A DNA stretch of 64,000 nt from Synergistaceae bacterium (GTDB taxonomy: Bacteria > Synergistota > Synergistia > Synergistales > Aminobacteriaceae): contig JAFSWZ010000013.1 of NCBI GenBank assembly GCA_017450125.1, forward strand, positions 1-64,000, written 5' to 3'. Both the position numbers and the translations under genes were made by a program. Below the pieces are notes generated by a model. The model was not told the DNA's origin and searched no databases. It worked only from the letters and a program-made list of their open reading frames with translations. Shown here piece by piece: positions 15,351 to 24,040 of the stretch (position 1 is the first letter of the stretch; each line of letters opens with the position of its first letter).

Positions 15351-17168
15351 TCAAGATTGTAGCATAGCCCGCAGGGCATTCATCACCGCAAGCACCATCA
15401 CTCCGACATCCGCGAAGACTGCCGCCCACATTCCGGCCATTCCGAGAGCTCCGAGCACCATGCACAGAACCTTCACGCCGACCGTGAACGCTATGTTCTC
15501 TCTGACGATGCGCATACATTTCCGCGAAATCCTGACCGCCTCCGCAACCTTCAGCGGGTCATCGTTCATGAGCACGACATCAGCCGCCTCAATCGCCGCA
15601 TCACTCCCCAGAGCTCCCATCGCAACACCGACACCAGCCCGCGCAAGAACAGGAGCATCATTAATCCCGTCGCCGACAAACACGACATCGTTCCCCATAG
15701 CTTCGACGTGTGCTACTTTGTCCGCAGGAAGCAGCTCCGCATAAACCTCGTCAATCCCTACAGCCGAACCTGCTGCCTCAGCACTCGCCTTCGTGTCGCC
15801 GGTCAGCATTGCGATTCGCGTGATGCCCTCTGCCCTGAGTGCGTTCACAGCTTCGCGCGAGGAATCTTTCACAACGTCGGAGATTACCACGTGCCCGGCG
15901 TAGACCCCGTCAATCGCGACATGAATTACAGTCCCTGAAGACCTCGAGCACGGATGCCACTCTGCACCGGCTTTCTCCATCAGCTTCGAGTTCCCGACGC
16001 AGACAGTCTCGCCGTTCACGCGCGCACGTACTCCTAAGCCCGCAAGCTCTTCTGCCTCCTCAACGACGCACGAGTCCGACTCGTTCGGGTAAGCACGTCT
16101 CAGAGCATCCGCCGCAGGGTGAACCGAGTACCTCTCCACGTGTGCCGCCAAGTGCAGGAGTTCTTCTTCGCTCCTGATGTCCGGGTGGACAGCAACAACC
16201 TCGAACACCCCGCGCGTCAGCGTCCCCGTCTTGTCGAACACTACGCATGAAGTCTTAGCCAGCCCCTCGAGGAAGTTTGAGCCCTTCACGAGAATCCCCG
16301 CTCTTCCTGCTCCGCCGAGTGCCGCGAAGAACGTCAGAGGAATCCCTATCACCAGAGCACACGGGCACGAAATCACGAGGAACGTCAATGCCCTGTACAG
16401 CCACAGCGTGAAGTCCTTAGGGCTGAAGAGTGAGGGCACGATTACGAGCAGCAGGGCAGACGCGCACACAGCAGGAGTGTAGACTTTGGCGAAACGCGTG
16501 ATGAAGTTCTCGGCCTTAGCTTTGCGGGACTCTGCGTTCTCCACGAGGTCAAGTATCTTCGAGACAGCGGAGTCCTGAAAGTCTCTCGTTGTCCGTACCC
16601 TTAGAACGCCGGTCATGTTCACACAGCCGCTCAAGACTTCGTCGCCCTCTGCTTTGTCGACAGGGACGCTCTCTCCCGTTAATGCCCGCGCGTCAACCGC
16701 AGAATGTCCCTCAACTATCACACCGTCAATCGGAATCTTCTCGCCAGGCTTCACCAGAATTACGCTTCCCGCCGGAACATCTTTAGGCTCAGCGCGTTCA
16801 ACGCGGCCTTCATGCTCGACGTTCGCGTAGTCGGGGCGTATGTCCATCAGTGCGGTGATGCTCTTCCTGCTCCTGTCAGAAGCGTAGTCCTGGAAGAGTT
16901 CGCCGGTCTGGTAGAGTATCATTACTGCGCAGGCTTCAAGGTATTCGCCGAGCACAAGCGCGCCTATCGTAGCGATCGCCATCAGGAAGCATTCGTCGAA
17001 GATTTCGCGCTTGCGTATGCCCTCCAGAGCCTCGAGCAGAACGTCATACCCCGCGATAACGTACGCACTCAGGAACAGGTACAGCTTCCACTGCGGAAAA
17101 AGCAAGCCGCAGGCCAAGACCACGCACGCCGCAATGATTCTGAGCAGCTTGCTCGCATGTTCATTCAT
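15351..17168 (-). CDS. P1B-type heavy-metal ATPase, zinc/cadmium/lead type, without an HMA domain
   Basis: A 605-residue P-type ATPase. Seen: TGES actuator motif (about 170), ion-binding CPC in VISCPCALV (about 267), phosphorylation site DKTGT (about 317), the P1B-specific HP in SVHPAAD (about 348), and GDGINDAP (about 500). The last helix pair contains FADVGVMVLAVMNALR with the Asp typical of Zn/Cd/Pb pumps (P1B-2). No N-terminal metal-binding CxxC domain is present; the protein begins straight with the membrane part. It should expel Zn2+ or Cd2+ from the cytosol. It leads the minus-strand genes that follow down to ispG. Confidence 0.9.
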   Translation of the reverse strand: MNEHASKLLRIIAACVVLACGLLFPQWKLYLFLSAYVIAGYDVLLEALEGIRKREIFDECFLMAIATIGALVLGEYLEACAVMILYQTGELFQDYASDRSRKSITALMDIRPDYANVEHEGRVERAEPKDVPAGSVILVKPGEKIPIDGVIVEGHSAVDARALTGESVPVDKAEGDEVLSGCVNMTGVLRVRTTRDFQDSAVSKILDLVENAESRKAKAENFITRFAKVYTPAVCASALLLVIVPSLFSPKDFTLWLYRALTFLVISCPCALVIGIPLTFFAALGGAGRAGILVKGSNFLEGLAKTSCVVFDKTGTLTRGVFEVVAVHPDIRSEEELLHLAAHVERYSVHPAADALRRAYPNESDSCVVEEAEELAGLGVRARVNGETVCVGNSKLMEKAGAEWHPCSRSSGTVIHVAIDGVYAGHVVISDVVKDSSREAVNALRAEGITRIAMLTGDTKASAEAAGSAVGIDEVYAELLPADKVAHVEAMGNDVVFVGDGINDAPVLARAGVGVAMGALGSDAAIEAADVVLMNDDPLKVAEAVRISRKCMRIVRENIAFTVGVKVLCMVLGALGMAGMWAAVFADVGVMVLAVMNALRAMLQS

Positions 17169-17184
17169 GAATATTCCCTCCCTA

Positions 17185-17220
17185 AAACAAGAGAAGCCCC
17201 CTGAACTTCAGAGAGCTTCC
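17185..17220 (-). terminator. strong Rho-independent terminator after the Cthe_2159-like gene
   Basis: On the minus strand GAAGCTCTCTGAA pairs along its full length (with G-U pairs) with TTCAGGGGGCTTC, followed by TCTTGTTTT. It separates the lipoprotein gene from the ATPase gene. Confidence 0.8.
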
Positions 17221-17236
17221 CGCAAAATACGACTTG

Positions 17237-19402
17237 TTACTTGACACCAGAAAAGTCGTTGACCCTGTGCTGGAGGATGAACACATCTCCCGTGCTCGGA
17301 ATTGTGCGTGCGCCTTCGGTATCGACATCCTTGCTGACACCTGAAAAGACTATCGACATCAAGGTATTTCCGTCGCTGTCCTGGATGACTATCGGAGACC
17401 TTACGCCGTAGGAATCTGTGGTATCGTCTGTGGTGGTGTTGCTGTCCTCTTGCTCTTCGTCGCCGTCTTCATCGGGGTCTTGTCCGACACCGTCGCCGCC
17501 TGCACCGCCGTTCTGCGTGCCGGCCTGGCTCCAGTTGTACGTCGCGCTGTCGGAGATGTACGTTCCGTTCTCCGCGTCGATTCCTGCCTCGCCCGCTGAG
17601 TTCTCCTTCTGGCTGCCCGCAGAGATGTTCAGTGTTCCGCCGTTTATTGCAACCCAGCCGTTGGAGTCGATGCCGTCGCCGCCTGTCGAGCTCACCGTCA
17701 GAGTTCCGCTGTCCATCGTGAACACAGACACGTAATCTTCATTCACGTTGATGCCGTCATCAGGTGCTGTAACGCTGATAACTCCGCCGTCAATCAGCAG
17801 GTGCATCTCCGAGTCGAGCCCCTCGCAGGTTGTTGACGTGATTGTGAGCTTGCCCGTGCCTGCCGTGCCTCCGCCGATGACCATAGTCCTGCGCGAGTGG
17901 AATGCTCCGTCGAGCTTGTACATCTTCTCCTGGGCCGAGATGTTGCTCCCGATCTGGCTTGCATCGTACTTCGGAAGATCTGTGTCATCGTCGAGTTTCG
18001 GGCAAAGCTCAAGCAGCCTGTAGGTGTTCGCGCCGGTGAAGGTATTGGTTGTTCCGTCAGCGATGCTCACGATTGCACCGACATCGTAATACCCGTCTGT
18101 GCTGAGCATCTTTGCGCTGAGATTCTTCCAGAGGTCATTGGCCGCGAGCGTCGTCTGGTCGTCATAGCCGTTGTCTTCCGCCCACTTGTAGACCTTGTAG
18201 AACACGAGCGCAGGCCCGGCCGTGCAGGTTACGTCCACGCTGTCGAGGATAAGCGCGACCTGATGCTGGGACTTCGCGCCGACCTCGATCCATATCTGGC
18301 CGTTCCACGTACCTTTGAGCTTGTACGTTCCGGCTTCGGTGATGTGAAGAACGGGGTTGTTGTAGGCCTCTTCCGCTGAGTGAGTCATAGTCGAGAACGA
18401 AGCAATGTCCGACGCGGCCGCATTTCTGGCCGGGCCGCCCTGACCGCCGGGACCTCCCTGACCTCCCTGACCTTCCTGGCCGCCGGGAGCTCCCTGCATT
18501 CCGTTCTGCATCGGCAGGGTCGCGAAAATGTATTTGTCCGTGCTGTAGGCCTCGCCGTAATCATCGCCGAGCGCGGCTATCGCTTCTCTCACGGCTTCCG
18601 ACGAAGCATCGTAGTACACAACATATTCGGTGTCCTCGTCCTTCGTGGCAGTCTGCGAGGTGCTGAACTCGAGAGTGTTCGACGTGTAGCGTATGTCGTG
18701 CGCAATGTACACGCCGCTGAGGTCGTCAATCTCGTTCTCATAATCACTCTCATCAAGCTCTTCTGTGCCGTCGATGCCTTCCGTCCAGTATTCTGCCGGG
18801 TGCTGTGGGTCTGCGTGCCACACAAGGTTGAATGAAGGGACAGCCTCGTCGTCGATTGTCGCGGAAGTTCCGTTGAGCACGATGGTTACCGCGTCCGTGT
18901 CGTCAACATCCACCGACGTGGCGACAACAGTAAGCCCGTTGTAGCTGAGCTGCTGTGTCTTTCCGCCGTACCTCTGTACGTTCCCGAAGTCAGTGCTGAG
19001 ATCCTGAGTACCATCACCATTGGGATTCCAGAAGAACACTGCCACTTCGTCGCCGTTATCGTTGCTGGTGGTGATCAAGAACGGCTGGTCGTCCCCGCTT
19101 ATCGACTCAGCAAACTCGAGATTGACGACTACGTTTTCGCCGCCCTCAATCGGAGCAACGTAGTATGTGGGATTATAATCACTGTTCCCGCTGGTGTCCC
19201 AGTTGCGCACACCGACACTGTTGCCTCTGTAGAGGTTATAGCTTTCTCCCTTTTTGAGGACGGGCGAGCTTATGAGCATAACCTTCCCCGATGGCACAAC
19301 GCTCTGCTGTGTGTTGTCGTCGTCATCGTCGTTGCATCCGCCAGACGAGAGCACCAGCATAGCCGCCAGCATTACGCACAACCAAACCGAATACTTCTTC
19401 AT
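17237..19402 (-). CDS. large surface lipoprotein with Cthe_2159-like carbohydrate-binding domain
   Basis: A 721-residue protein. A lipoprotein signal (MKKYSVWL core, then LSSGGC with the lipidated Cys near residue 23) is followed by an Asp-rich spacer. The centre holds a Gly/Gln-rich low-complexity stretch (about 290-320). The C-terminal 370 residues show the repeats DDGINVNEDYVSVF, GDGIDSNGWVAINGG, GEAGIDAENGTYISDSAT of the Cthe_2159 family, a parallel beta-helix that binds polysaccharide and calcium. It would be anchored on the cell surface or in the outer membrane and bind a glycan. The ATG at 19402 is 9 bases from the AGGAGGT ribosome binding site; the ATG at 19411 touches that site and is unlikely. 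Confidence 0.75.
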   Translation of the reverse strand: MKKYSVWLCVMLAAMLVLSSGGCNDDDDDNTQQSVVPSGKVMLISSPVLKKGESYNLYRGNSVGVRNWDTSGNSDYNPTYYVAPIEGGENVVVNLEFAESISGDDQPFLITTSNDNGDEVAVFFWNPNGDGTQDLSTDFGNVQRYGGKTQQLSYNGLTVVATSVDVDDTDAVTIVLNGTSATIDDEAVPSFNLVWHADPQHPAEYWTEGIDGTEELDESDYENEIDDLSGVYIAHDIRYTSNTLEFSTSQTATKDEDTEYVVYYDASSEAVREAIAALGDDYGEAYSTDKYIFATLPMQNGMQGAPGGQEGQGGQGGPGGQGGPARNAAASDIASFSTMTHSAEEAYNNPVLHITEAGTYKLKGTWNGQIWIEVGAKSQHQVALILDSVDVTCTAGPALVFYKVYKWAEDNGYDDQTTLAANDLWKNLSAKMLSTDGYYDVGAIVSIADGTTNTFTGANTYRLLELCPKLDDDTDLPKYDASQIGSNISAQEKMYKLDGAFHSRRTMVIGGGTAGTGKLTITSTTCEGLDSEMHLLIDGGVISVTAPDDGINVNEDYVSVFTMDSGTLTVSSTGGDGIDSNGWVAINGGTLNISAGSQKENSAGEAGIDAENGTYISDSATYNWSQAGTQNGGAGGDGVGQDPDEDGDEEQEDSNTTTDDTTDSYGVRSPIVIQDSDGNTLMSIVFSGVSKDVDTEGARTIPSTGDVFILQHRVNDFSGVK

Positions 19403-19489
19403 ACTGAACATACCTCCTGTGAAAATTTGCGATTGCTAAATTCTAACACAATAACATTATCGGTATCGCTGTATAATGTATTATCACAT

Positions 19490-19617
19490 TTCGGGGGAGC
19501 TTTTTTGCTGAGAGGGTGTGAAATTCTGCACCGACCCTTTGAACCTGATACGGGTAATGCCGCCGCAGGGAGCACATAATTTCCTCCGAACGTGTAAATT
19601 CTTGCATTTGGAGGAAC
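19490..19617 (+). promoter_or_regulatory. TPP riboswitch (THI box) with anti-Shine-Dalgarno
   Basis: The conserved THI-box elements are all visible: GGGGGAGC (19493-19500), GCTGAGAGGG (19507-19516), ACCCTTTGAACCTGAT (about 19534-19549), GGGTAATGCC (about 19552-19561) and CGCAGGGA (about 19564-19571). Downstream TTCCTCC (19581-19587) is exactly complementary to GGAGGAA (19610-19616), which contains the Shine-Dalgarno of thiT. Thiamine diphosphate binding would therefore most likely block translation of thiT. A TATAAT at 19472-19477 supplies the -10 box. Confidence 0.95.
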
Positions 19618-19627
19618 ATTTCTCATC

Positions 19628-20149
19628 ATGCCTACAAGCGTCAGACACAAAAGCATTGCTGTAATGATCGAGGGAGCTTTGTGCATAGCTCTCTGCATCG
19701 TCCTCGAGAAAATAAACATTTTCTCGATGCCTCAGGGCGGTTCCGTTGACTTCGAACTCATTCCCCTTCTGCTCTTCACGTACAGGCGCGGGCTGAAGTG
19801 GGGGCTGCAGATAGGCTTCCTCACCGGCCTCATAAAAATTGTGCTCGGCGGTTACTTCCTCAACGTTATGCAGGTCGCGCTGGATTACCCTCTGGCGTAT
19901 ATGTGCGTCGGACTTGCGGCGTTCCACCCCAGAGTGCTGAGCATTCTTCTGGCGGCGTTGGGACAGATAACGTGCAGCGTAATTTCCGGCGCGATATTCT
20001 TTGCGCAGTACGCACCTGAGGGGCAGAACCCGTGGGTCTACTCCATCCTGTACAACGCACCGATACTCGGAGCAAAGTATATTCTCTCGGGAATTGTCGC
20101 AATGTTCATGTGGAAAGTCCTTGAGCGCGATCTTCCTGTTGTCGATTGA
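19628..20149 (+). CDS. thiT: ThiT-like thiamine-specific S component of an ECF transporter
   Basis: A 173-residue membrane protein with about six predicted helices, matching ThiT (YuaJ). The conserved acidic/polar features around SVDFELIPLLLFTYRRG (about 39-55), then GLKWGLQIGFLTGLIKIVLGG, and LDYPLAYMCVGLAAF (about 83-97) belong to the thiamine-binding pocket of the family. It works with a shared ECF energy module encoded elsewhere. The gene is directly behind a TPP riboswitch, which supports thiamine as the substrate. Its stop overlaps the TTG start of cobB. Confidence 0.93.
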   Translation: MPTSVRHKSIAVMIEGALCIALCIVLEKINIFSMPQGGSVDFELIPLLLFTYRRGLKWGLQIGFLTGLIKIVLGGYFLNVMQVALDYPLAYMCVGLAAFHPRVLSILLAALGQITCSVISGAIFFAQYAPEGQNPWVYSILYNAPILGAKYILSGIVAMFMWKVLERDLPVVD

Positions 20150-21480
20150 GCAGGATAATTGTTGCCGGAACGTCCAGCCACTGCGGGAAAACCACGATAG
20201 CCTGCGGACTGCTCGCTTCACTCAGAAAACGCGGCCTCAAGGTCTGCGCGTACAAGACCGGCCCGGACTACATTGACCCGCAGTATCTGCGTTCTGCCGG
20301 AGGCTGTGAGGCGTACAACCTCGACAACTGGCTGATGAGCAGTGAGAATGTGAGGGAGCTTTTCGCTAAGACTTCACGCGGTCATGACATCGCGGTGATT
20401 GAAGGAGCAATGGGTCTCTACGACGGGGGCACGAACAGCACTGCGGAAATCGCGAAACTGCTTGGAGCTCCCGTTGTGCTTGTTGTGGACGCGAAGTCTG
20501 CGGGGGAATCTGTAGCTGCTGCTGCTCTGGGCTTCAGGGAGTATGACAGGGAGATAGATTTTGCGGGAGTGATTCTGAACAACATAGGTTCGGACTATCA
20601 CGGACGGATTATCGCTGATGCACTGAGGGAGAAGGGCATCAAGTGCTTCGGTGCGTTGAGGAGGAACGACGGGCTTGCTGTCCCTAAGCGTCATCTTGGC
20701 CTCGCGCTCGAACACAGAGGGGAGAACCTCGAGAGACTGAGAGCTGCTGTCGACGAAGGGATTGACGTTGACGCACTGCTGAGTATCGCCGCAAGCACAC
20801 CTCCCCTGACAGGGCGGGACTTTCCCCCTCGCCTGTCTAAGGATAGGGGGCAGGGAGTAAGGTTACCTCTAATCGGAATCGCGATGGACGAGGCGTTCTC
20901 GTTTACGTACCCCGAGAGCCTCGCAGTCCTCGAGGAGCTGGGGGCAGAGCTCGTGTACTTCTCGCCGCTGAATGACGACGCGCTCCCCGATGCTGACGGC
21001 TATATCTTCTGCGGAGGTTACCCCGAGATGTTCGCCGAGACATTGTCGTGCAATGCCCCGATGCTCGCCAGCGTCAGGCGCAACACACGTCCCGTTCTCG
21101 CTGAGTGCGGAGGGATGATGTACCTCTGCCGCGAACTCACTGACACAGACGGCAGGTCTTGGCCGATGGCGGGGGTTATTCCGTTAAGGGCAGAGATGAC
21201 GGGGCGGGCAGTTCTCGGGTACATGGAGGCGCGGGCACTGCGTGATAACATTCTGTGCGTGGAAGGCACGGTGATTCGGGGGCATGAGTTCCACTACTCG
21301 CGCGTTGAGTTTCCCCCAGAGACCTGCGCGTTCAGCCTCACGCGGCGTAACACGAACACTTCACACGCCGGAGGGTACGCTAAGGATAACATTCTCGCCT
21401 CGTACCTTCACGTCAACTTCTTCGGGAATGCGGGACTTGCTGAAAGATTCCTCGACTCGTTGACTTTAAGCAGTGTTTAA
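20146..21480 (+). CDS. cobB: cobyrinate a,c-diamide synthase
   Basis: A 444-residue protein of the CobB/CbiA family. The N-terminal dethiobiotin-synthetase-like domain has the P-loop GTSSHCGKTT (residues 8-17) and TGPDYIDP (about 39-46). The C-terminal class I glutamine amidotransferase domain has FCGGYPEMFAE (about 286-296), the nucleophile in AECGGMMYL (about 321-329) and a closing histidine region HEFHYSR. It amidates the a and c side chains of (hydrogeno)cobyrinate in cobalamin synthesis. The TTG start overlaps the thiT stop, so it is coupled to a gene under TPP control; no other cobalamin gene is nearby. Confidence 0.92.
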   Translation: MSRIIVAGTSSHCGKTTIACGLLASLRKRGLKVCAYKTGPDYIDPQYLRSAGGCEAYNLDNWLMSSENVRELFAKTSRGHDIAVIEGAMGLYDGGTNSTAEIAKLLGAPVVLVVDAKSAGESVAAAALGFREYDREIDFAGVILNNIGSDYHGRIIADALREKGIKCFGALRRNDGLAVPKRHLGLALEHRGENLERLRAAVDEGIDVDALLSIAASTPPLTGRDFPPRLSKDRGQGVRLPLIGIAMDEAFSFTYPESLAVLEELGAELVYFSPLNDDALPDADGYIFCGGYPEMFAETLSCNAPMLASVRRNTRPVLAECGGMMYLCRELTDTDGRSWPMAGVIPLRAEMTGRAVLGYMEARALRDNILCVEGTVIRGHEFHYSRVEFPPETCAFSLTRRNTNTSHAGGYAKDNILASYLHVNFFGNAGLAERFLDSLTLSSV

Positions 21481-21523
21481 TCAGGTATACTAACGCATAT
21501 CCAGAGAAAGGAGAACGCAATTC

Positions 21524-22024
21524 ATGTCAGCAGTAATCGTATACTTTTCCCGCGAGGGCAACAACTACGTCAACGGCTCAATAGTGAACCTCGCGAAAGG
21601 CAACACCGAGATAGCCGCAGAGTTCATCAGTGAGCTCACAGGAGCAGAGATGTTCCGGCTTGAGCCCGCGAAACCCTACGCACTGGACTACAACGAGTGC
21701 ATCAAGGAAGCTCAGGCTGAGCAGAGAGCGAAAGCACGTCCCGCCGTGAAATCACTTCCCGACATTTCAGGCTATGACGTGGTGTACTTGGGCTATCCCA
21801 ACTGGTGGGGAACATGCCCGATGTGCGTTTTCACGTTCATCGAGAGCCAGAACTGGGCGGGCAAGACGGTCAAACCCTTCTGCACGCACGAAGGCAGCGG
21901 AATGGGGCACAGCGAGTCAGACCTCAAGAAGGCGTGTGCCGGAGCTGACGTGAAGAAGGGGCTGGCGATTCACGGTGCGGATGCGTCGAAGTCGAAGCCT
22001 GCGATTCAGGGCTGGGTAGAGTAA
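21524..22024 (+). CDS. flavodoxin family protein, cytosolic
   Basis: A 166-residue flavodoxin-like protein. The FMN-phosphate loop starts at residue 6 (YFSREGNNYVNG) and, as in this subfamily, has an insertion before the helix (KGNTEIAAEFI). The second FMN loop YPNWWGTCPMC is near residues 88-98, and FCTHEGSGMGHSESDLK near 122-138. It is likely an FMN-binding reductase or electron carrier rather than a classical small flavodoxin. TATACT lies at 21486-21491 and AAAGGAG precedes the ATG. The next gene, 12 bases downstream, is an exported paralogue. Confidence 0.85.
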   Translation: MSAVIVYFSREGNNYVNGSIVNLAKGNTEIAAEFISELTGAEMFRLEPAKPYALDYNECIKEAQAEQRAKARPAVKSLPDISGYDVVYLGYPNWWGTCPMCVFTFIESQNWAGKTVKPFCTHEGSGMGHSESDLKKACAGADVKKGLAIHGADASKSKPAIQGWVE

Positions 22025-22036
22025 GGAGGAGTAATC

Positions 22037-22618
22037 ATGCGCAAAATATTTCTGGGAATGTTAATAGTTGTGGCGGTAATCAGTGCGTCGTTTGCCGCCG
22101 AAGCAAAGTCTCTCGTCATCATCTTTTCGCGCGCTGACGAGAACTACAGCGTGGGCTATATCACCGTCGGCAACACAATGAAGCTCGCGCAGATGATAGC
22201 GGAGAAGACGGGCTCTGAGACGTTCGAGGTAGCTCCGGCGAAGAAGTACCCTGCGGACTACGAGACGTGCATTGACGTGGCCAAGAAGGAGCAGAACGCC
22301 AACGCACGCCCTGCAATTCTCGCGGACAAAGACATCAGCGAGTACGACACGATATTTTTCGGGTATCCTGTGTGGTGGGGAGATATTCCGATGTGCATGT
22401 ACACATTCATCGAGGCTCACGACTGGGCAGGGAAGAAGGTTTACCCGTTCTGCACTCACGAAGGCAGTGCGGCGGGAAGGACGGAAAGCACGCTGAAGCG
22501 CACGATGAAGGGTGCGACGATAGCGAAGCCTCTTGCGGTCAGGGGAGCGACGGCGCAGAGCGGCGGTGCTGGTGTTGAACGCACAGTAGACGGCTGGCTC
22601 AAGGGCTTAGGCTTCTAG
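22037..22618 (+). CDS. exported flavodoxin family protein
   Basis: A 193-residue paralogue of the preceding protein with an added signal peptide: MRKIFLGMLIVVAVISASFAAEA (residues 1-23). The mature part keeps IIFSRADENYSVGY, GNTMKLAQMI, YPVWWGDIPMCMY and FCTHEGSAAGRTE, so the FMN-binding loops look intact. It should act outside the cytoplasmic membrane, perhaps as a secreted flavin oxidoreductase. The partner is unknown. It is co-transcribed with the cytosolic paralogue and followed by a terminator. Confidence 0.82.
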   Translation: MRKIFLGMLIVVAVISASFAAEAKSLVIIFSRADENYSVGYITVGNTMKLAQMIAEKTGSETFEVAPAKKYPADYETCIDVAKKEQNANARPAILADKDISEYDTIFFGYPVWWGDIPMCMYTFIEAHDWAGKKVYPFCTHEGSAAGRTESTLKRTMKGATIAKPLAVRGATAQSGGAGVERTVDGWLKGLGF

Positions 22619-22634
22619 GACAGGGGAAACGACT

Positions 22635-22671
22635 GCCCTGCTCTCACCAAAAAGGGAGCGGGGCTTTTTTT
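22635..22671 (+). terminator. Rho-independent terminator after the flavodoxin pair
   Basis: The stem GCCCTGCTCTC / GGGAGCGGGGC with an A-rich loop is followed by seven T residues. Confidence 0.85.
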
Positions 22672-22676
22672 GCGCG

Positions 22677-22711
22677 TATAATATTCTGACAATCAACAGA
22701 CACAGGAGGAA
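22677..22711 (+). promoter_or_regulatory. -10 box and ribosome binding site of the murD-ftsW-murG unit
   Basis: TATAAT at 22677-22682 lies just after the previous terminator, and AGGAGGA at about 22705-22711 precedes the murD ATG at 22718. The -35 region overlaps the terminator stem and is not clear. Confidence 0.5.
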
Positions 22712-22717
22712 GTATTT

Positions 22718-24040
22718 ATGCTCGCAGTCATAGGAGCAGGAGTAAGCGGGCAGGGTCTGGCTCTGCTTGCACGCAGTCTCGGGGAAGAAGTGCTGGTCTC
22801 CGAGCAGAAAGCAATACCCGAAACGGTTAAAGCCCTCTTCACGCAGAACAATATAGCTTACGAGGAAGGGCACAGCGATAAAGTTTTCGAGACGGACGGA
22901 ATACTAATCAGCTCAGGCATTCCCCCGCAGTCAGAGATTCTCCGCGAGGCAGAACGCAGGAACTTTCCGATGACGGGAGAACTTGATTACGTGCTTCCAC
23001 ACATCCGCACGAGCAACCTTGTGTGCGTTACAGGGAGCAACGGCAAGAGCACAGTAACTTCACTCATCGGCCACATCCTGAACCGCGCAGGCCTCAAGGC
23101 AGGAACAGGCGGCAATCTCGGGACGGCTTCGGCCAAGTTCACGCAGGAAGATTTTGACGCGGTAGTCCTCGAACTCTCCAGCTTCCAGCTCGCCCGCGCA
23201 ACACGTAATCTCCGCTCGAAGGTCTCAATCATCACTAACCTTGCCCCCGACCACATCGATTGGCACGGAAGCTATGAAGCATACGTTGAGGCCAAGAACA
23301 ACGTCTTAAAGCTCCGTGAAGGCTGGGGGATAATTCAGGACAGGGATTTTGACGCGCTTAAGCCTTCGGGGAAAATCATAGTGTTAAGCTGGACGCAAGA
23401 GCCCGAACACAAAACCGGCGGACACATCTTCATGAAGGATGATGAAGCAGTCTTAACCCTCAACGATGAGACATTCCCGCTCTTCAAGTACACGGACACG
23501 ACATTAATCGGCTCACACAACCTCGAGAACGTCGCAATGTCCCTCTGTGCAGTTCACCTTCTCGGCGTTAAGGGAGACCCGAAATATCTGCTTGAAGGTT
23601 TCCGCCCCCTTCCGCACAGGTGCGAGGACGCAGGAACGATTGACGGAGTGCAGTACATTGACGACAGCAAGGGCACGAACGTAGCGGCAACAGTTACGGC
23701 GATGAAGAGCATCAAGGGCCGCAAGGTGATAATTCTCGGAGGTCAGGGCAAGGGCGAGGACTACGCTCCTCTTGCTGAGGCAGTGAAGGCAGAATGTGAT
23801 GCGGCTGTGCTTATCGGCACGGAAGCAGGGAAGATTCAGAGTGCACTTGAGGCTTCGGGCTTCACGAATTTCCGACGTGTCCAGACGATGGAAGATGCCG
23901 TCAACGTCTCGCAGTCCCTCGCAAGTCCGGGAATGGTTGTGCTGCTGTCTCCTGCGTGTACCAGCTGGGACATGTACCCGAGCTACAAGGCAAGAGGCGA
24001 GCACTTCTGCCGGATAGTCCGCGAAAAATGGAAATCGTAG
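22718..24040 (+). CDS. murD: UDP-N-acetylmuramoylalanine--D-glutamate ligase
   Basis: A 440-residue Mur ligase. Seen: N-terminal Rossmann-like loop (VIGAGVSGQGLALLA), ATP P-loop VTGSNGKSTVTSLIG (about 103-117), LAPDHIDWHGS (about 180-190), and the third domain with DDSKGTN (about 313-319) and GGQGKGEDY (about 340-348), the MurD-type signature. It adds D-Glu to UDP-MurNAc-L-Ala in peptidoglycan precursor synthesis in the cytosol. It overlaps ftsW by 13 bases. The cluster here is reduced to murD-ftsW-murG; mraY, murE and murF are elsewhere. Confidence 0.95.
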   Translation: MLAVIGAGVSGQGLALLARSLGEEVLVSEQKAIPETVKALFTQNNIAYEEGHSDKVFETDGILISSGIPPQSEILREAERRNFPMTGELDYVLPHIRTSNLVCVTGSNGKSTVTSLIGHILNRAGLKAGTGGNLGTASAKFTQEDFDAVVLELSSFQLARATRNLRSKVSIITNLAPDHIDWHGSYEAYVEAKNNVLKLREGWGIIQDRDFDALKPSGKIIVLSWTQEPEHKTGGHIFMKDDEAVLTLNDETFPLFKYTDTTLIGSHNLENVAMSLCAVHLLGVKGDPKYLLEGFRPLPHRCEDAGTIDGVQYIDDSKGTNVAATVTAMKSIKGRKVIILGGQGKGEDYAPLAEAVKAECDAAVLIGTEAGKIQSALEASGFTNFRRVQTMEDAVNVSQSLASPGMVVLLSPACTSWDMYPSYKARGEHFCRIVREKWKS

